This document shows positions 1 to 7,776 of a stretch of 64,000 nt of DNA, in pieces. The position numbers and the translations under genes are program-made. The notes beneath the pieces are model-generated. The model saw nothing but the letters and a program-made list of their open reading frames with translations, was not told the DNA's origin and did not search any database. The first letter of the stretch is position 1. Each line of letters opens with the position of its first letter. Source of the stretch: Modicisalibacter ilicicola DSM 19980 (GTDB taxonomy: Bacteria; Pseudomonadota; Gammaproteobacteria; Pseudomonadales; Halomonadaceae); the NCBI RefSeq assembly GCF_900128925.1, contig NZ_FQUJ01000009.1, positions 1-64,000 on the forward strand. The letters run 5' to 3'.

Positions 1-428
1 TCATTGCTGCCTTGGGCCGGGGCTTGCCTTGCTGACCTGGCCAGGGTCTGTTGCGGTTTTTCTGGTGCGACGCCGGGCGGGCCCGGGATGGCACGATCCG
101 CCGGTCGGGCTTCGGTAGCGGCCATCGACGGTGCCTGCTGGAAGCGAAAGCCGCCGATGTCGATACTCATGGGCGAGCCGGTGCTGGCACTCGAGACGGC
201 GATCACCCGGCCCCCGCAGGAGGTCTGGCTACCGTTGATGGCTGCGGGACGATCCTCGACCTCGAACCAGTCGGCACCCGAGACGATGGCGGCCCCGCAG
301 GAGCTCTTGTCGCCGACCCGGGCCACCGGAACATCGTCGACGAAGACGGTGCTTGCCCCGGTCACGATGCGATGGGGCCCGCCCTTGCAGTTGCACGCGA
401 TCTTGTCGCCGATTTTCGCTAGATCCAT
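1..428 (-). CDS. PAAR-domain protein, 3' end cut by window edge
   Basis: The first 142 codons are visible and the frame is still open at the window edge. The N-terminal ~90 residues look like a PAAR domain: MDLAKIGDKIACNCKGG, a CxC pair (C12, C14), then H19, followed by short glycine-rich beta repeats (VARVGDKSSCG, INGSQTSCGG). PAAR proteins cap the VgrG spike of type VI secretion systems and often carry a C-terminal effector. After residue ~95 the chain turns Pro/Ala/Gln-rich, as in a linker before an effector or transmembrane part. No vgrG or immunity gene is visible on this side. The ATG has only a weak GA-rich ribosome site. The PAAR assignment is fairly secure; the full protein type is unknown. 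Confidence 0.7.
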   Translation of the reverse strand, partial: MDLAKIGDKIACNCKGGPHRIVTGASTVFVDDVPVARVGDKSSCGAAIVSGADWFEVEDRPAAINGSQTSCGGRVIAVSSASTGSPMSIDIGGFRFQQAPSMAATEARPADRAIPGPPGVAPEKPQQTLARSARQAPAQGSN

Positions 429-775
429 CGTAATTTGTCTCGCTTGCCCGACGAATTTTTCCAGCGCCATTATGTAACAAGCGGTAATCCAGCAGTGTGC
501 GCGATCCTCGACAGTTGTTGTAAGCCATTGACTACAAATCACACTATTCGAGCAGCTTTCCTACTGGGCATACCGGGGAAGCGGCAAGCGGGACGTTTCC
601 TGGTTCGAAGGTGGTCGGTGCCCTTCAGCCGCCCAAATACCTGAGTCGCCACCACCCGCACGCTTGTCGAGCCGTACGGGGCTCTTCTATCTTCCTACTG
701 TCTCATCAATGAAGAATCGGCGCCGATGGATGCCGGTGCCGCCCCTCATTCAGTGCACCACAGGAGTGATCGCAC
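429..775. other. intergenic region between PAAR gene and SDR gene
   Basis: About 350 bases lie between two divergent genes. I see no convincing coding frame or RNA. An AGGAG ribosome site at 762-766 serves the dehydrogenase gene. A TTGACT at 528-533 could be a -35 element but has no good -10 partner. The region should hold both promoters. Confidence 0.4.
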
Positions 776-1630
776 ATGGCTGAACAGCAACAACCTCCCC
801 AGGAACAGGAGAAGCAACCCGGCGACGAGCACGCCATGCGCCCCGAGCCGGAGTTCATTCGTGCCGGCTATCGTGGCGCCGACAAGCTCAAGGACAAGGT
901 GGCGATCATCACCGGCGGCGACAGCGGCATCGGCCGGGCCGTGGCGCTGCATTACGCCAGGGAAGGGGCCGACTGCGTGCTCGCCTATCTCGACGAGAAG
1001 CGCGACGCCGAGGACACTCGCGCGCTGGTCGAGGCGGAAGGCCGGCGCTGCCTGACGATCGAGGGCGATGTCGGCGATCCGGCCTTCTGCCGCGAGATCG
1101 TCGACAAGACGCTCGAGGCGTTCGGCAAGCTCAACATCCTGGTCAACAACGCCGCCGAGCAGTACGACTGGGACGACGTCACCCAGATTCCCGACGCGCA
1201 GTGGCAGCGTACCTTCCAGACCAACATCCACAGCCACTTCTACATGGCCAAGGCCGCCGTGCCGCACATGCGCGAGGGCGACACCATCATCGCCACCTCC
1301 TCGATCAATGCCTTCAAGGGCAATAACACCCTGATCGACTACACCACCACTAAGGGTGCCATCCAGGGCTTCATGCGCTCGCTGGCGGTCTCGCTGGTCG
1401 ACAAGGGCATCCGCGTCAACGCCGTGGCGCCGGGACCGGTATGGACCCCGCTGATTCCCGCCAGCTTCACCGAGGAGAAGGTCGAGACCTTCGGCGGGCA
1501 GGTGCCCATGAATCGTCCGGGGCAGCCCAGCGAGATGGGACCGGCCTATGTCTACCTGGCCTGCGAGGAGTCCTCCTACATGACCGGCCAGACGCTGCAT
1601 CTCAACGGCGGGGTGGTGCTGAACACCTGA
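776..1630 (+). CDS. SDR family NAD(P)-dependent oxidoreductase
   Basis: A 284-residue short-chain dehydrogenase of the YhdF/YghA-like group, which carries a ~40-residue hydrophilic N-terminal extension rich in Gln, Pro and Glu before the Rossmann fold. Visible motifs are the cofactor loop TGGDSGIG (46-53), NNAA (124-127), Ser at 175-176, and the catalytic Tyr189/Lys193 pair in YTTTK. Members of this group are often stress-linked and annotated as glucose-1-dehydrogenase-like; the substrate cannot be told from sequence. The ATG follows AGGAG at 762-766. It stands alone, 91 bases before the dihydroorotase-like gene on the same strand. Confidence 0.9.
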   Translation: MAEQQQPPQEQEKQPGDEHAMRPEPEFIRAGYRGADKLKDKVAIITGGDSGIGRAVALHYAREGADCVLAYLDEKRDAEDTRALVEAEGRRCLTIEGDVGDPAFCREIVDKTLEAFGKLNILVNNAAEQYDWDDVTQIPDAQWQRTFQTNIHSHFYMAKAAVPHMREGDTIIATSSINAFKGNNTLIDYTTTKGAIQGFMRSLAVSLVDKGIRVNAVAPGPVWTPLIPASFTEEKVETFGGQVPMNRPGQPSEMGPAYVYLACEESSYMTGQTLHLNGGVVLNT

Positions 1631-1721
1631 TCGAGAAAACTTCGGCACCGTTCGCGCATCCGCTATACTGGCGCGGCTTCGAGCCGCGCCGATTTCCGCC
1701 GATAGTCGATAGAGAGCCGCC

Positions 1722-3023
1722 ATGAGTGCCGACCGTTCCGCCGTTCCCGCCTCCGTTCTTCTTGCCGGTGCCCGCCTGATCGATCCTGCCAGCGGCCTGG
1801 ACAGGCAGGCGGATCTGGCCATCCTGGACGGCCGAATCGTGGCCTCCGAACATCCCGAGGCGCGGCATCTGCCTCGCCGGGACGTGAGTGGCTGTGTCAT
1901 CACTCCGGGGCTGGTGGATATCGGTGCCCATCTGCGCGAGCCCGGCCCACGCTACAAGGGGAGCCTCGACAGCGAATCCGCCGCCGCCCTGGCCGGCGGG
2001 TACACGCGTGTGGCCCCACGACCGGACACCAGCCCGGTGCTCGACAGCGCCGCCCACATCCGCACGCTGTGCGACCGGGCCGCCGAGGTCGATGGCGTGC
2101 GCCTGATCCCCCTGGGAGCCTTGACCCAGGGGCTGGAAGGACGGCTGCTGGCCAACATGGCCGGGCTCAAGGGCGCCGGATGCGTGGCGTTGACCAACCT
2201 GCGCGCGCCGCTTGCCGACACGCGCGTGTTGCGACGCTGTCTCGAGTACGCCGCGACCTACGACATGCCGGTGCTCTTTCACCCCGAGGACGCCGCGCTG
2301 GCCGCTGGCGGCTGCGCCCACGAGGGCAGCGTGGCCTCGCGTCTGGGGCTGGGCGGCATCCCCGCCACCGCCGAGACCGCCGCCCTGGCCCAGTGGCTGC
2401 TGTTGATCGAACAGACGGGCGTACGCGCCCATGCGGCGCACCTCTCCTGTGCGCGCAGTGTCCTGATGATCGAACAGGCCAAGCAGCAGGGCCTGCCGGT
2501 GACCTGCGATGTGACCCTGGCGCACCTGCACTGGAGCGACGCAGCGGTGGAGGGCTTCGACACGCTCTTCCACCTGCAGCCGCCGCTGAGGACGCTCGCC
2601 GATCGGAACGCCCTGCGCGATGGCGTAAGACGTGGCGTGATCGATGCCATCGTCAGCGGTCACCTGCCTCACGAGCAGGCCGCCAAGATGGCCCCTTTCG
2701 CCGCCTCGGAGCCGGGCATGAGCAGTCTGGAAACCGCCTGGGCGCAAGGGCAGGCGCTGGTCGACGAAAGGGCATTCGACCTGCCGGCGCTGGTCGCCTG
2801 CCTGACGAGCGGGCCGGCCAGGGTGCTGGGCCTGCCGCCCAGTTCCCTGCAGCCCGGCCACCTGGCCGAGCTGGCGGTCTTCGATCCGCAACGTACGTGG
2901 ACGCCGAACGACGAGACGTTGCGCTCGGCGGGGCTGAATACACCCCTGCTGGGCCAGACGCTGAAAGGACGTTGCCTGATGACCCTCGTGGCGGGACAGA
3001 TAGGCTTCGAGGGTTGCGATTGA
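1722..3023 (+). CDS. pyrC': dihydroorotase-like protein, probably inactive (PyrC'/PyrX type)
   Basis: A 433-residue amidohydrolase-fold protein of the type I dihydroorotase family (about 425 residues is usual). Active members start with DxHxHxR, but here the segment reads DIGAHLREPG (66-75), so the first metal histidine is Gly68. The catalytic Asp of the usual SDHAPH/TDHAPH motif is also lost: it reads SGHLPH (312-317). In pseudomonads such pseudo-dihydroorotases are encoded next to pyrB and are needed to assemble aspartate transcarbamoylase. Here no pyrB is adjacent: the upstream gene is a dehydrogenase. A scaffold role is therefore plausible but inferred. The start is the ATG at 1722, behind a modest GAGAG site. 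Confidence 0.85.
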   Translation: MSADRSAVPASVLLAGARLIDPASGLDRQADLAILDGRIVASEHPEARHLPRRDVSGCVITPGLVDIGAHLREPGPRYKGSLDSESAAALAGGYTRVAPRPDTSPVLDSAAHIRTLCDRAAEVDGVRLIPLGALTQGLEGRLLANMAGLKGAGCVALTNLRAPLADTRVLRRCLEYAATYDMPVLFHPEDAALAAGGCAHEGSVASRLGLGGIPATAETAALAQWLLLIEQTGVRAHAAHLSCARSVLMIEQAKQQGLPVTCDVTLAHLHWSDAAVEGFDTLFHLQPPLRTLADRNALRDGVRRGVIDAIVSGHLPHEQAAKMAPFAASEPGMSSLETAWAQGQALVDERAFDLPALVACLTSGPARVLGLPPSSLQPGHLAELAVFDPQRTWTPNDETLRSAGLNTPLLGQTLKGRCLMTLVAGQIGFEGCD

Positions 3024-3097
3024 CGCGAAGTTGATGCGGATCAAAGGCGTGTCGAGCGGGGTCGTTGATACTCGAGTGCATCAACAGGAGGTGCACC

Positions 3098-3544
3098 ATG
3101 ACCACTCAACGGCAATCCCCGCGAATGCCACGGCAGGGGGCGCGAGAGGAGAGCTTCATCGAGCACGTACAGGGCCCGGGGATCGTGCATCAGATGGCGC
3201 ATCTGGAGCCCGAGGCCCTCGCCGCCTTGATCAGTGATCTGACAACGCCGCTCAACGGGACCTTCGAGAAAGCCGTCGAGGACATCCTCACCCAAGGCGG
3301 GCTCGAGCACTTCGCGGCGTCCAGGACCCTCTTGCCGGCGATGCTGGAGCGCTTCGGCCTGGCCGAGGACGACCTGGCGATGCATGCCGAGTGCCTCGAG
3401 ACGGCACGAGAAGCCTGCGATACCTGCCCGGCCGTCGGTCGTTGCTGGCGGGCCCTGCGTCACGGGGCTGGCCGGGAGGAGTGCCGCGGGTTCTGTCCAA
3501 GCGCCGAGGCGTTCGTTTCCCGGGCCGCCAGTTCATCCGGCTAG
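3098..3544 (+). CDS. DUF6455-like cysteine-rich protein
   Basis: A 148-residue protein of unknown function. The C-terminal third carries a cysteine cluster, CDTCPAVGRCWRALRHG followed by a further C..C pair (ECRGFCP), as in DUF6455 proteins, which suggests a small metal or iron-sulfur site. The N-terminal half is helical and polar with no signal peptide. The ATG at 3098 has a strong AGGAGG eight bases upstream, so the longer frame from 3065 was rejected. It ends 20 bases before the convergent iclR gene. Its role is unknown. Confidence 0.7.
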   Translation: MTTQRQSPRMPRQGAREESFIEHVQGPGIVHQMAHLEPEALAALISDLTTPLNGTFEKAVEDILTQGGLEHFAASRTLLPAMLERFGLAEDDLAMHAECLETAREACDTCPAVGRCWRALRHGAGREECRGFCPSAEAFVSRAASSSG

Positions 3545-3564
3545 AGACTCGCCATCCTCTTCCT

Positions 3565-4422
3565 TCAAGTTTCCGCGTGATCCAGCCTTTCTGCGTGTGC
3601 CACGGGCAGCCGACCGCCGATCTGCCGGGTGATCTCCCGGGCTGCCCGACTCACCAGACCACCCAGTTCAGCGAGCCGAGATTCGGGGATGCGTGCCACC
3701 GGCCCGGAGACCGAAATCGCCGCCACGGGGGTGCCCTGTTCATCGTGCACCGAAGCGGCCACGCAATTGAGCCCGACGGCATGTTCCTCGCGATCGCAGG
3801 CATAGCCTCGGCGGCGGATCTCCGCCAGGCTCTCGCGCAGGCGAGAGGGGGTATCCAGGGTGTTTCCGGTCAGCCGATTCAGGCCCCGCGCCTGCAGGAT
3901 GCGCTCGATCTCGCGCTCCGGAAGCCAGGCCAGCAGCGCCTTGCCGACGCCGGAGGCATGCAGCGGCGCACGAGACCCCAGGCGAGTGATCATGCGCATC
4001 ATCTGGGGGGATTCACTCTGGGCGAGGAATACGGCCATGCCGTCGTCACGGATGCCCAGGTTGGCCGTTTCGCCGCTTTCCTGGGTCAATTGGCGCAGGA
4101 AGGGGCGCGCCGTGGCCACGTAGTCCCGCGCCTCGAGGAAGGTATTGCCGACCTGAAAGGCCTTGACGCCGATCTTCCACAGGCCAAGATCGGCATCCTG
4201 GGTGATGAAGCCCTGCTTGTGCAGCGCCTGCAGCAGGCGGTGGGTCGTCGAGGGCGCCAGGCCCACGATCTGCGCGATATCGGACAGGCCCAGCCCGGAA
4301 GGCGCCGCCGCCAGGCCTTCGAGGATGTTCAACCCACGCACCAGCGACTGGCTGTGGCCCCCGCTGCCCTTGCTGCCTGGGCTTGCCGGACGCCCGACCG
4401 GTTTGCGCTTGCTTTCTGTCAC
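3565..4422 (-). CDS. IclR-family transcriptional regulator (AllR-like)
   Basis: A 285-residue regulator. A Lys/Pro/Gly-rich leader is followed by an IclR winged helix-turn-helix (about residues 20-85: SQSLVRGLNILEGL, GLSDIAQIVGLAPSTTHRLL), then the effector-binding domain with SGVGKALLAWLP and the CDREEHAVGLNCVAASVHD segment typical of the family. The start is GTG at 4422 behind GAGGAGA; a longer upstream frame has no ribosome site. It lies downstream of uraD on the same strand, inside the ureide cluster. IclR members here often sense allantoin or glyoxylate (E. coli AllR). An IclR-type palindrome before gcl (12833-12857) is a likely target. The ligand is inferred, not shown. Confidence 0.85.
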   Translation of the reverse strand: MTESKRKPVGRPASPGSKGSGGHSQSLVRGLNILEGLAAAPSGLGLSDIAQIVGLAPSTTHRLLQALHKQGFITQDADLGLWKIGVKAFQVGNTFLEARDYVATARPFLRQLTQESGETANLGIRDDGMAVFLAQSESPQMMRMITRLGSRAPLHASGVGKALLAWLPEREIERILQARGLNRLTGNTLDTPSRLRESLAEIRRRGYACDREEHAVGLNCVAASVHDEQGTPVAAISVSGPVARIPESRLAELGGLVSRAAREITRQIGGRLPVAHAERLDHAET

Positions 4423-4531
4423 GCCCGCTCTCCTCACGCCTTTTCTTGACGCCCAAGCATACACGCTCCGGCAGCGGCTGTCCGCCGTCGCGGAAAGGGT
4501 TTCCATTGATGGCCAGGTGGCGCGCTGCAAA

Positions 4532-5059
4532 CTAGCGGCTCACGCGATCCTCGAGACGGAATAGCGCGATCCGGTTGATCTGTTCGATGGCGGTTCGACG
4601 CTCCTCGTCCGGGGCATGGTCGAGACGGGTCTCGAAGGCCTCCAGGATCCTGTGCCGATCGCTGCCCTTGACCGCCATCACGAAGGGAAAGCCGAAGCGC
4701 GCCTTGTAGGCCTCGTTATAGCGATGGAAACGCTCGTACTCCTCCTCGGTGCACTGATCGAGCCCCGCGCCGGCCTGCTCCCGGGTGGAGTCCGTCGTGA
4801 GCTCGCCGCTCTTGGCCGCCTTGCCGGCGAGATCCGGGTGGGCACGGATCACCGCCAGCTGGCGCTCGGCGGGGGCACCTTCGAGAATGCCGCTCATGAG
4901 CTCGACAAGGCCCGCGGGGCTGTCCTGTCCGGGGCCGAGCCCTCGCTCCCAGGCCAGTTCGGCCACCCAGGGCGAGTGTTCGTAGATGTCGCCATAGTGG
5001 GCGACGAAGCTGTCTCGATCCAGGCTGCTGGGGCGGGGCGAGAGGTAGCGGGTAGTCAT
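4532..5059 (-). CDS. uraD: OHCU decarboxylase
   Basis: A 175-residue 2-oxo-4-hydroxy-4-carboxy-5-ureidoimidazoline decarboxylase, which makes (S)-allantoin from OHCU in urate breakdown. Family marks are HPDLAGKAA with the catalytic His, SxREQAGAGLDQC, the helix motif FxxYNEAYKARFGFPFV and KGSDR near the C-terminus. The start is the ATG at 5059 with GGAGGA upstream. It is divergent from uraH, which encodes the preceding enzyme of the pathway. The gap between them holds GTATAC-type sites. The IclR gene follows 109 bases downstream on the same strand, so the two may be co-transcribed. Confidence 0.95.
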   Translation of the reverse strand: MTTRYLSPRPSSLDRDSFVAHYGDIYEHSPWVAELAWERGLGPGQDSPAGLVELMSGILEGAPAERQLAVIRAHPDLAGKAAKSGELTTDSTREQAGAGLDQCTEEEYERFHRYNEAYKARFGFPFVMAVKGSDRHRILEAFETRLDHAPDEERRTAIEQINRIALFRLEDRVSR

Positions 5060-5094
5060 GCTATTGTCCTCCGGGGTGAAGCGTTCAGGGATAG

Positions 5095-5127
5095 TTGTAC
5101 AGCAAGATAAAATAGATATGTATACAA
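5095..5127. promoter_or_regulatory. candidate GntR/FCD operators between uraD and uraH
   Basis: TTGTACA at 5095-5101 and ATGTATACAAA at 5117-5127 lie in an AT-rich stretch in the divergent uraD/uraH gap. The same GTATACAA/TTGTATAC core recurs before gntR and puuE. FCD-type GntR proteins commonly bind TNGTNNACNA palindromes. The assignment to the local GntR protein is inference. Confidence 0.45.
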
Positions 5128-5210
5128 AAAAATTTTGAAATGTATTTTGCTTGGCGCTAAAACTGTATCCATTGATCCCGTTTCGATCCTCTCTCAAGGA
5201 GCACAACAAC

Positions 5211-5564
5211 ATGGGACGCCTGACGACGCATGTATTGGACACTGCCCGCGGCCGCCCGGGCAACGGCCTTCGTATCGAGATCTTTCGTATCGACGGAGAG
5301 GCGCGCCACCCCCTTGGCGAAGTGGTGACCAATGACGACGGCCGTTGCGATGCGCCGCTCCTCGAGGGAGAAGCCTTCACCGCCGGAGAATATGAACTGC
5401 TGTTCCACGTCGGCGACTATCTCGATGCCCAACGGGTGCCGGGCACCCAGCCACGCTTTCTGGAGCGCATTCCGCTGCGTTTCGGTGTCGCCGATGCCGA
5501 CGAGCATTACCATGTGCCGCTGCTGCTGTCGCCCTATGGCTATTCCACCTATCGGGGCAGCTGA
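5211..5564 (+). CDS. uraH: 5-hydroxyisourate hydrolase
   Basis: A 117-residue transthyretin-like protein that hydrolyses 5-hydroxyisourate to OHCU. Diagnostic are the N-terminal [14 protein letters not shown] with the active-site His, the internal Arg region around [10 protein letters not shown], and the C-terminal YRGS tetrapeptide. No periplasmic signal peptide is seen. The ATG at 5211 follows AAGGAG at about 5197-5202. It heads a + strand run uraH-puuD-gntR. Confidence 0.96.
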   Translation: MGRLTTHVLDTARGRPGNGLRIEIFRIDGEARHPLGEVVTNDDGRCDAPLLEGEAFTAGEYELLFHVGDYLDAQRVPGTQPRFLERIPLRFGVADADEHYHVPLLLSPYGYSTYRGS

Positions 5565-5623
5565 CGGCAGTCCCGCCTCGTCGAAGGCCGAGCCACAACA
5601 ATCACGCAAGATGAGACCTTTCC

Positions 5624-6850
5624 ATGGAAGCCTATCTCCTGGACTTCACGAACATGCTGTTGAGATGGCTGCATGTCATTGCCGCCATCGCCTGGATCGG
5701 CGAGTCCATCTACTTCGTCATGCTGGACAACAGCCTGCGCCCCCCCGGGGACGCCGGCGACAGGCAGAAGGGCGTGTTCGGCGAGATGTGGGCCGTGCAT
5801 GGCGGCGGCTTCTACCACAACCAGAAATACGCCACCGCCCCGGCAAAGCTGCCCGAGGACCTGCACTGGTCGTTCTGGAAGGCCTATACCACCTGGCTGT
5901 CGGGCTTCGCCCTGTTTGCACTGCTGTATCTGGCCAGCCCGAGCATCTATCTGGTCAATCCTTCCAGTAGCTGGGAGTGGGCCGCCAGCATGACCGGCTG
6001 GCAGGCCAATATCGCCGCCGTGCTGTTCCTTCTGCTTGGCTGGGTCACCTACAACGAGTTGTGCAAGCGCCTCAGCCCGACCATGGAAAACGATGGCGTG
6101 CTGAGTATTGCCGTGGCCGTGATGATGGTCGCGGTGTCCTACCTGAGCGTACAGCTGTTCGCCGGGCGTGCCGCCTTCCTGCTGACCGGCGCGGTGATGG
6201 CCACCGCCATGTCGGCCAACGTGTTCTTCTGGATCATTCCCGGCCAGCGGCGCATGGTCAAGGCCATGAAGGCCGGGGAGGCGCCGGACCCCCTGGATGG
6301 CAAGCGGGGCAAGCAGCGCTCGGTGCACAACACCTACTTCACGCTGCCGGTGGTGCTGTTGATGCTGAGCAACCACTACTCCTTCATGTACACCCATGAG
6401 TATGCCTGGGTGATCATGGTGCTGTTCATCTTCGCCGGCGCCTTGATTCGCCAGTTCTTCGTGCTGATGCACCAGGGCGCCATTCGCCCGGCCTATCCTG
6501 CCGCCGGCGTGGCGCTGATCCTGCTGTCGGTGTGGGTGGCCGCTCCCTCCAGCGAGCCGAACTCGAGTGCCGGGGCCAGCGCGAATGTCGATGTCCCAGG
6601 CGATCAGGGGGTGGGCCTGGCCCGGATCCAGGGCATCATGAACGACCGCTGTGTCCAGTGTCATGCGCAGAACCCCTCTCATCCCGGCTTCAACGCGCCC
6701 CCCGCCGGCGTCGCTCTGGACAGCGAGGAGCAGACGAAGCTGCAGGCGCAGGTGATCAAACAGGTGGTGGCCAGCGGCTACATGCCGCTTGGCAACGTCA
6801 CCAAGATCACCGATCAGGAGCGCGCCGCGATCGCTGCCTGGCAAGAGTAG
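5624..6850 (+). CDS. puuD: membrane urate oxidase/hydroxylase PuuD with cytochrome c domain
   Basis: A 408-residue protein with about eight transmembrane segments in residues 1-310, beginning MLLRWLHVIAAIAWIGESIY, followed by a C-terminal c-type cytochrome. The heme site is CVQCH (343-347) and a likely axial Met is at 387 in MPLGNVT. PuuD proteins oxidise urate to 5-hydroxyisourate at the membrane and pass electrons to the respiratory chain instead of making peroxide. UraH and UraD then process the product. It lies 59 bases after uraH on the same strand. No separate soluble uricase is seen in the window. Confidence 0.95.
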   Translation: MEAYLLDFTNMLLRWLHVIAAIAWIGESIYFVMLDNSLRPPGDAGDRQKGVFGEMWAVHGGGFYHNQKYATAPAKLPEDLHWSFWKAYTTWLSGFALFALLYLASPSIYLVNPSSSWEWAASMTGWQANIAAVLFLLLGWVTYNELCKRLSPTMENDGVLSIAVAVMMVAVSYLSVQLFAGRAAFLLTGAVMATAMSANVFFWIIPGQRRMVKAMKAGEAPDPLDGKRGKQRSVHNTYFTLPVVLLMLSNHYSFMYTHEYAWVIMVLFIFAGALIRQFFVLMHQGAIRPAYPAAGVALILLSVWVAAPSSEPNSSAGASANVDVPGDQGVGLARIQGIMNDRCVQCHAQNPSHPGFNAPPAGVALDSEEQTKLQAQVIKQVVASGYMPLGNVTKITDQERAAIAAWQE

Positions 6851-6900
6851 CGCGCGCTCGTGCGCGGCCCGCCCGGTAAGCTGTCGGGAGGCGATGGAGC

Positions 6901-6908
6901 GTATACAA
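6901..6908 (+). promoter_or_regulatory. candidate GntR/FCD autoregulatory site
   Basis: GTATACAA lies 39 bases before the gntR start codon, between puuD and gntR. It matches the core seen at the uraH and puuE promoters, so the regulator may control its own gene. This is based on motif recurrence only. Confidence 0.35.
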
Positions 6909-6947
6909 TGGCGATCCAGGTATCCGATCGCCCAGCAAGGAACAGGC

Positions 6948-7697
6948 ATGAGCCAGCAGGAAGTAGTGCATGGTGAGGCGTCCACCAGAAACAGCGGCAC
7001 CGGGCGCAAGAAGGGCAAGAATGGCGATGGTGCCGAACGCCATGATGCCATCTATCGCACCATCAGCGATGCCATCATCGAGCACCGGCTGCGCCCCGGT
7101 GCACGCTTGCGCGAGGATGCCCTGGCGGAGGTGTTCGGGGTCAGTCGCACCGGCATCCGCAAGATCCTGCAACGCCTGGCCCTCGAGCAGCTGGTGACAC
7201 TGACACCACGACGCGGCGCCAGTGTCACGCGCCCCACCGCGGAGGAGGCCTGGGACGTGTTTGCGGCGCGCCAGCTGGTGGAGTGCGGCATCATGCAGGA
7301 CGTGGCCCGGCGCATGGCCCCCGGCGATGCGCGCGCGCTGCGCGAGCTGGCCGCCCGCGAGCGCCAGGCACTCAAGAGTGGCGAGCAGAGCGCCGCGATC
7401 AAGCTCTCCGCCGAATTCCACCAGCGTCTGGCGCAACTCTCCGGCAACGCGGCCCTCGCCGAGTTCGTCGGCCGGCTATGTTCGCGCTCCTCGCTGATCC
7501 TCGCCGTGTACGGCAGCTCCGGCCACCTGGGCTGCGAATCCCACGATCACGATGAATTGATCAATTTCCTGGAGGCAGGCAAGGGCGAACGCGCCGCGGC
7601 CTTCATGGGGCGACACCTCAAGGCCATCGAAGCCTCGCTCTCCATCGTCGAGGAGGAAAACGAGGCCCCGGACCTGCACCATATCTTCTCTTCCTGA
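6948..7697 (+). CDS. GntR-family regulator, FCD subfamily
   Basis: A 249-residue regulator. A polar N-terminal tail of about 25 residues precedes a GntR winged helix (IYRTISDAIIEHRLRPGARL, EDALAEVFGVSRTGIRKIL). The C-terminal all-helical FCD domain carries the metal/ligand-type histidines FHQRLAQLSGN and HDHDELINF. The ATG at 6948 follows AAGGAACAGGC. It is last in uraH-puuD-gntR and convergent with the NCS1 permease. The ligand is probably a purine or ureide intermediate by position. GTATAC-type sites at four local promoters are candidate operators. Confidence 0.9.
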   Translation: MSQQEVVHGEASTRNSGTGRKKGKNGDGAERHDAIYRTISDAIIEHRLRPGARLREDALAEVFGVSRTGIRKILQRLALEQLVTLTPRRGASVTRPTAEEAWDVFAARQLVECGIMQDVARRMAPGDARALRELAARERQALKSGEQSAAIKLSAEFHQRLAQLSGNAALAEFVGRLCSRSSLILAVYGSSGHLGCESHDHDELINFLEAGKGERAAAFMGRHLKAIEASLSIVEEENEAPDLHHIFSS

Positions 7698-7776
7698 CAC
7701 CCTCTGCCCGGGGGACCTGCGCACCTCACACCCCGGTGCCAGGCGCCTGCTTGCCCGACGTCGATGACGCTCGGCG

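Noticed and set aside
1602-3044. A 480-residue minus-strand frame
   Set aside because: Antisense to the dihydroorotase-like gene, whose family match is clear.
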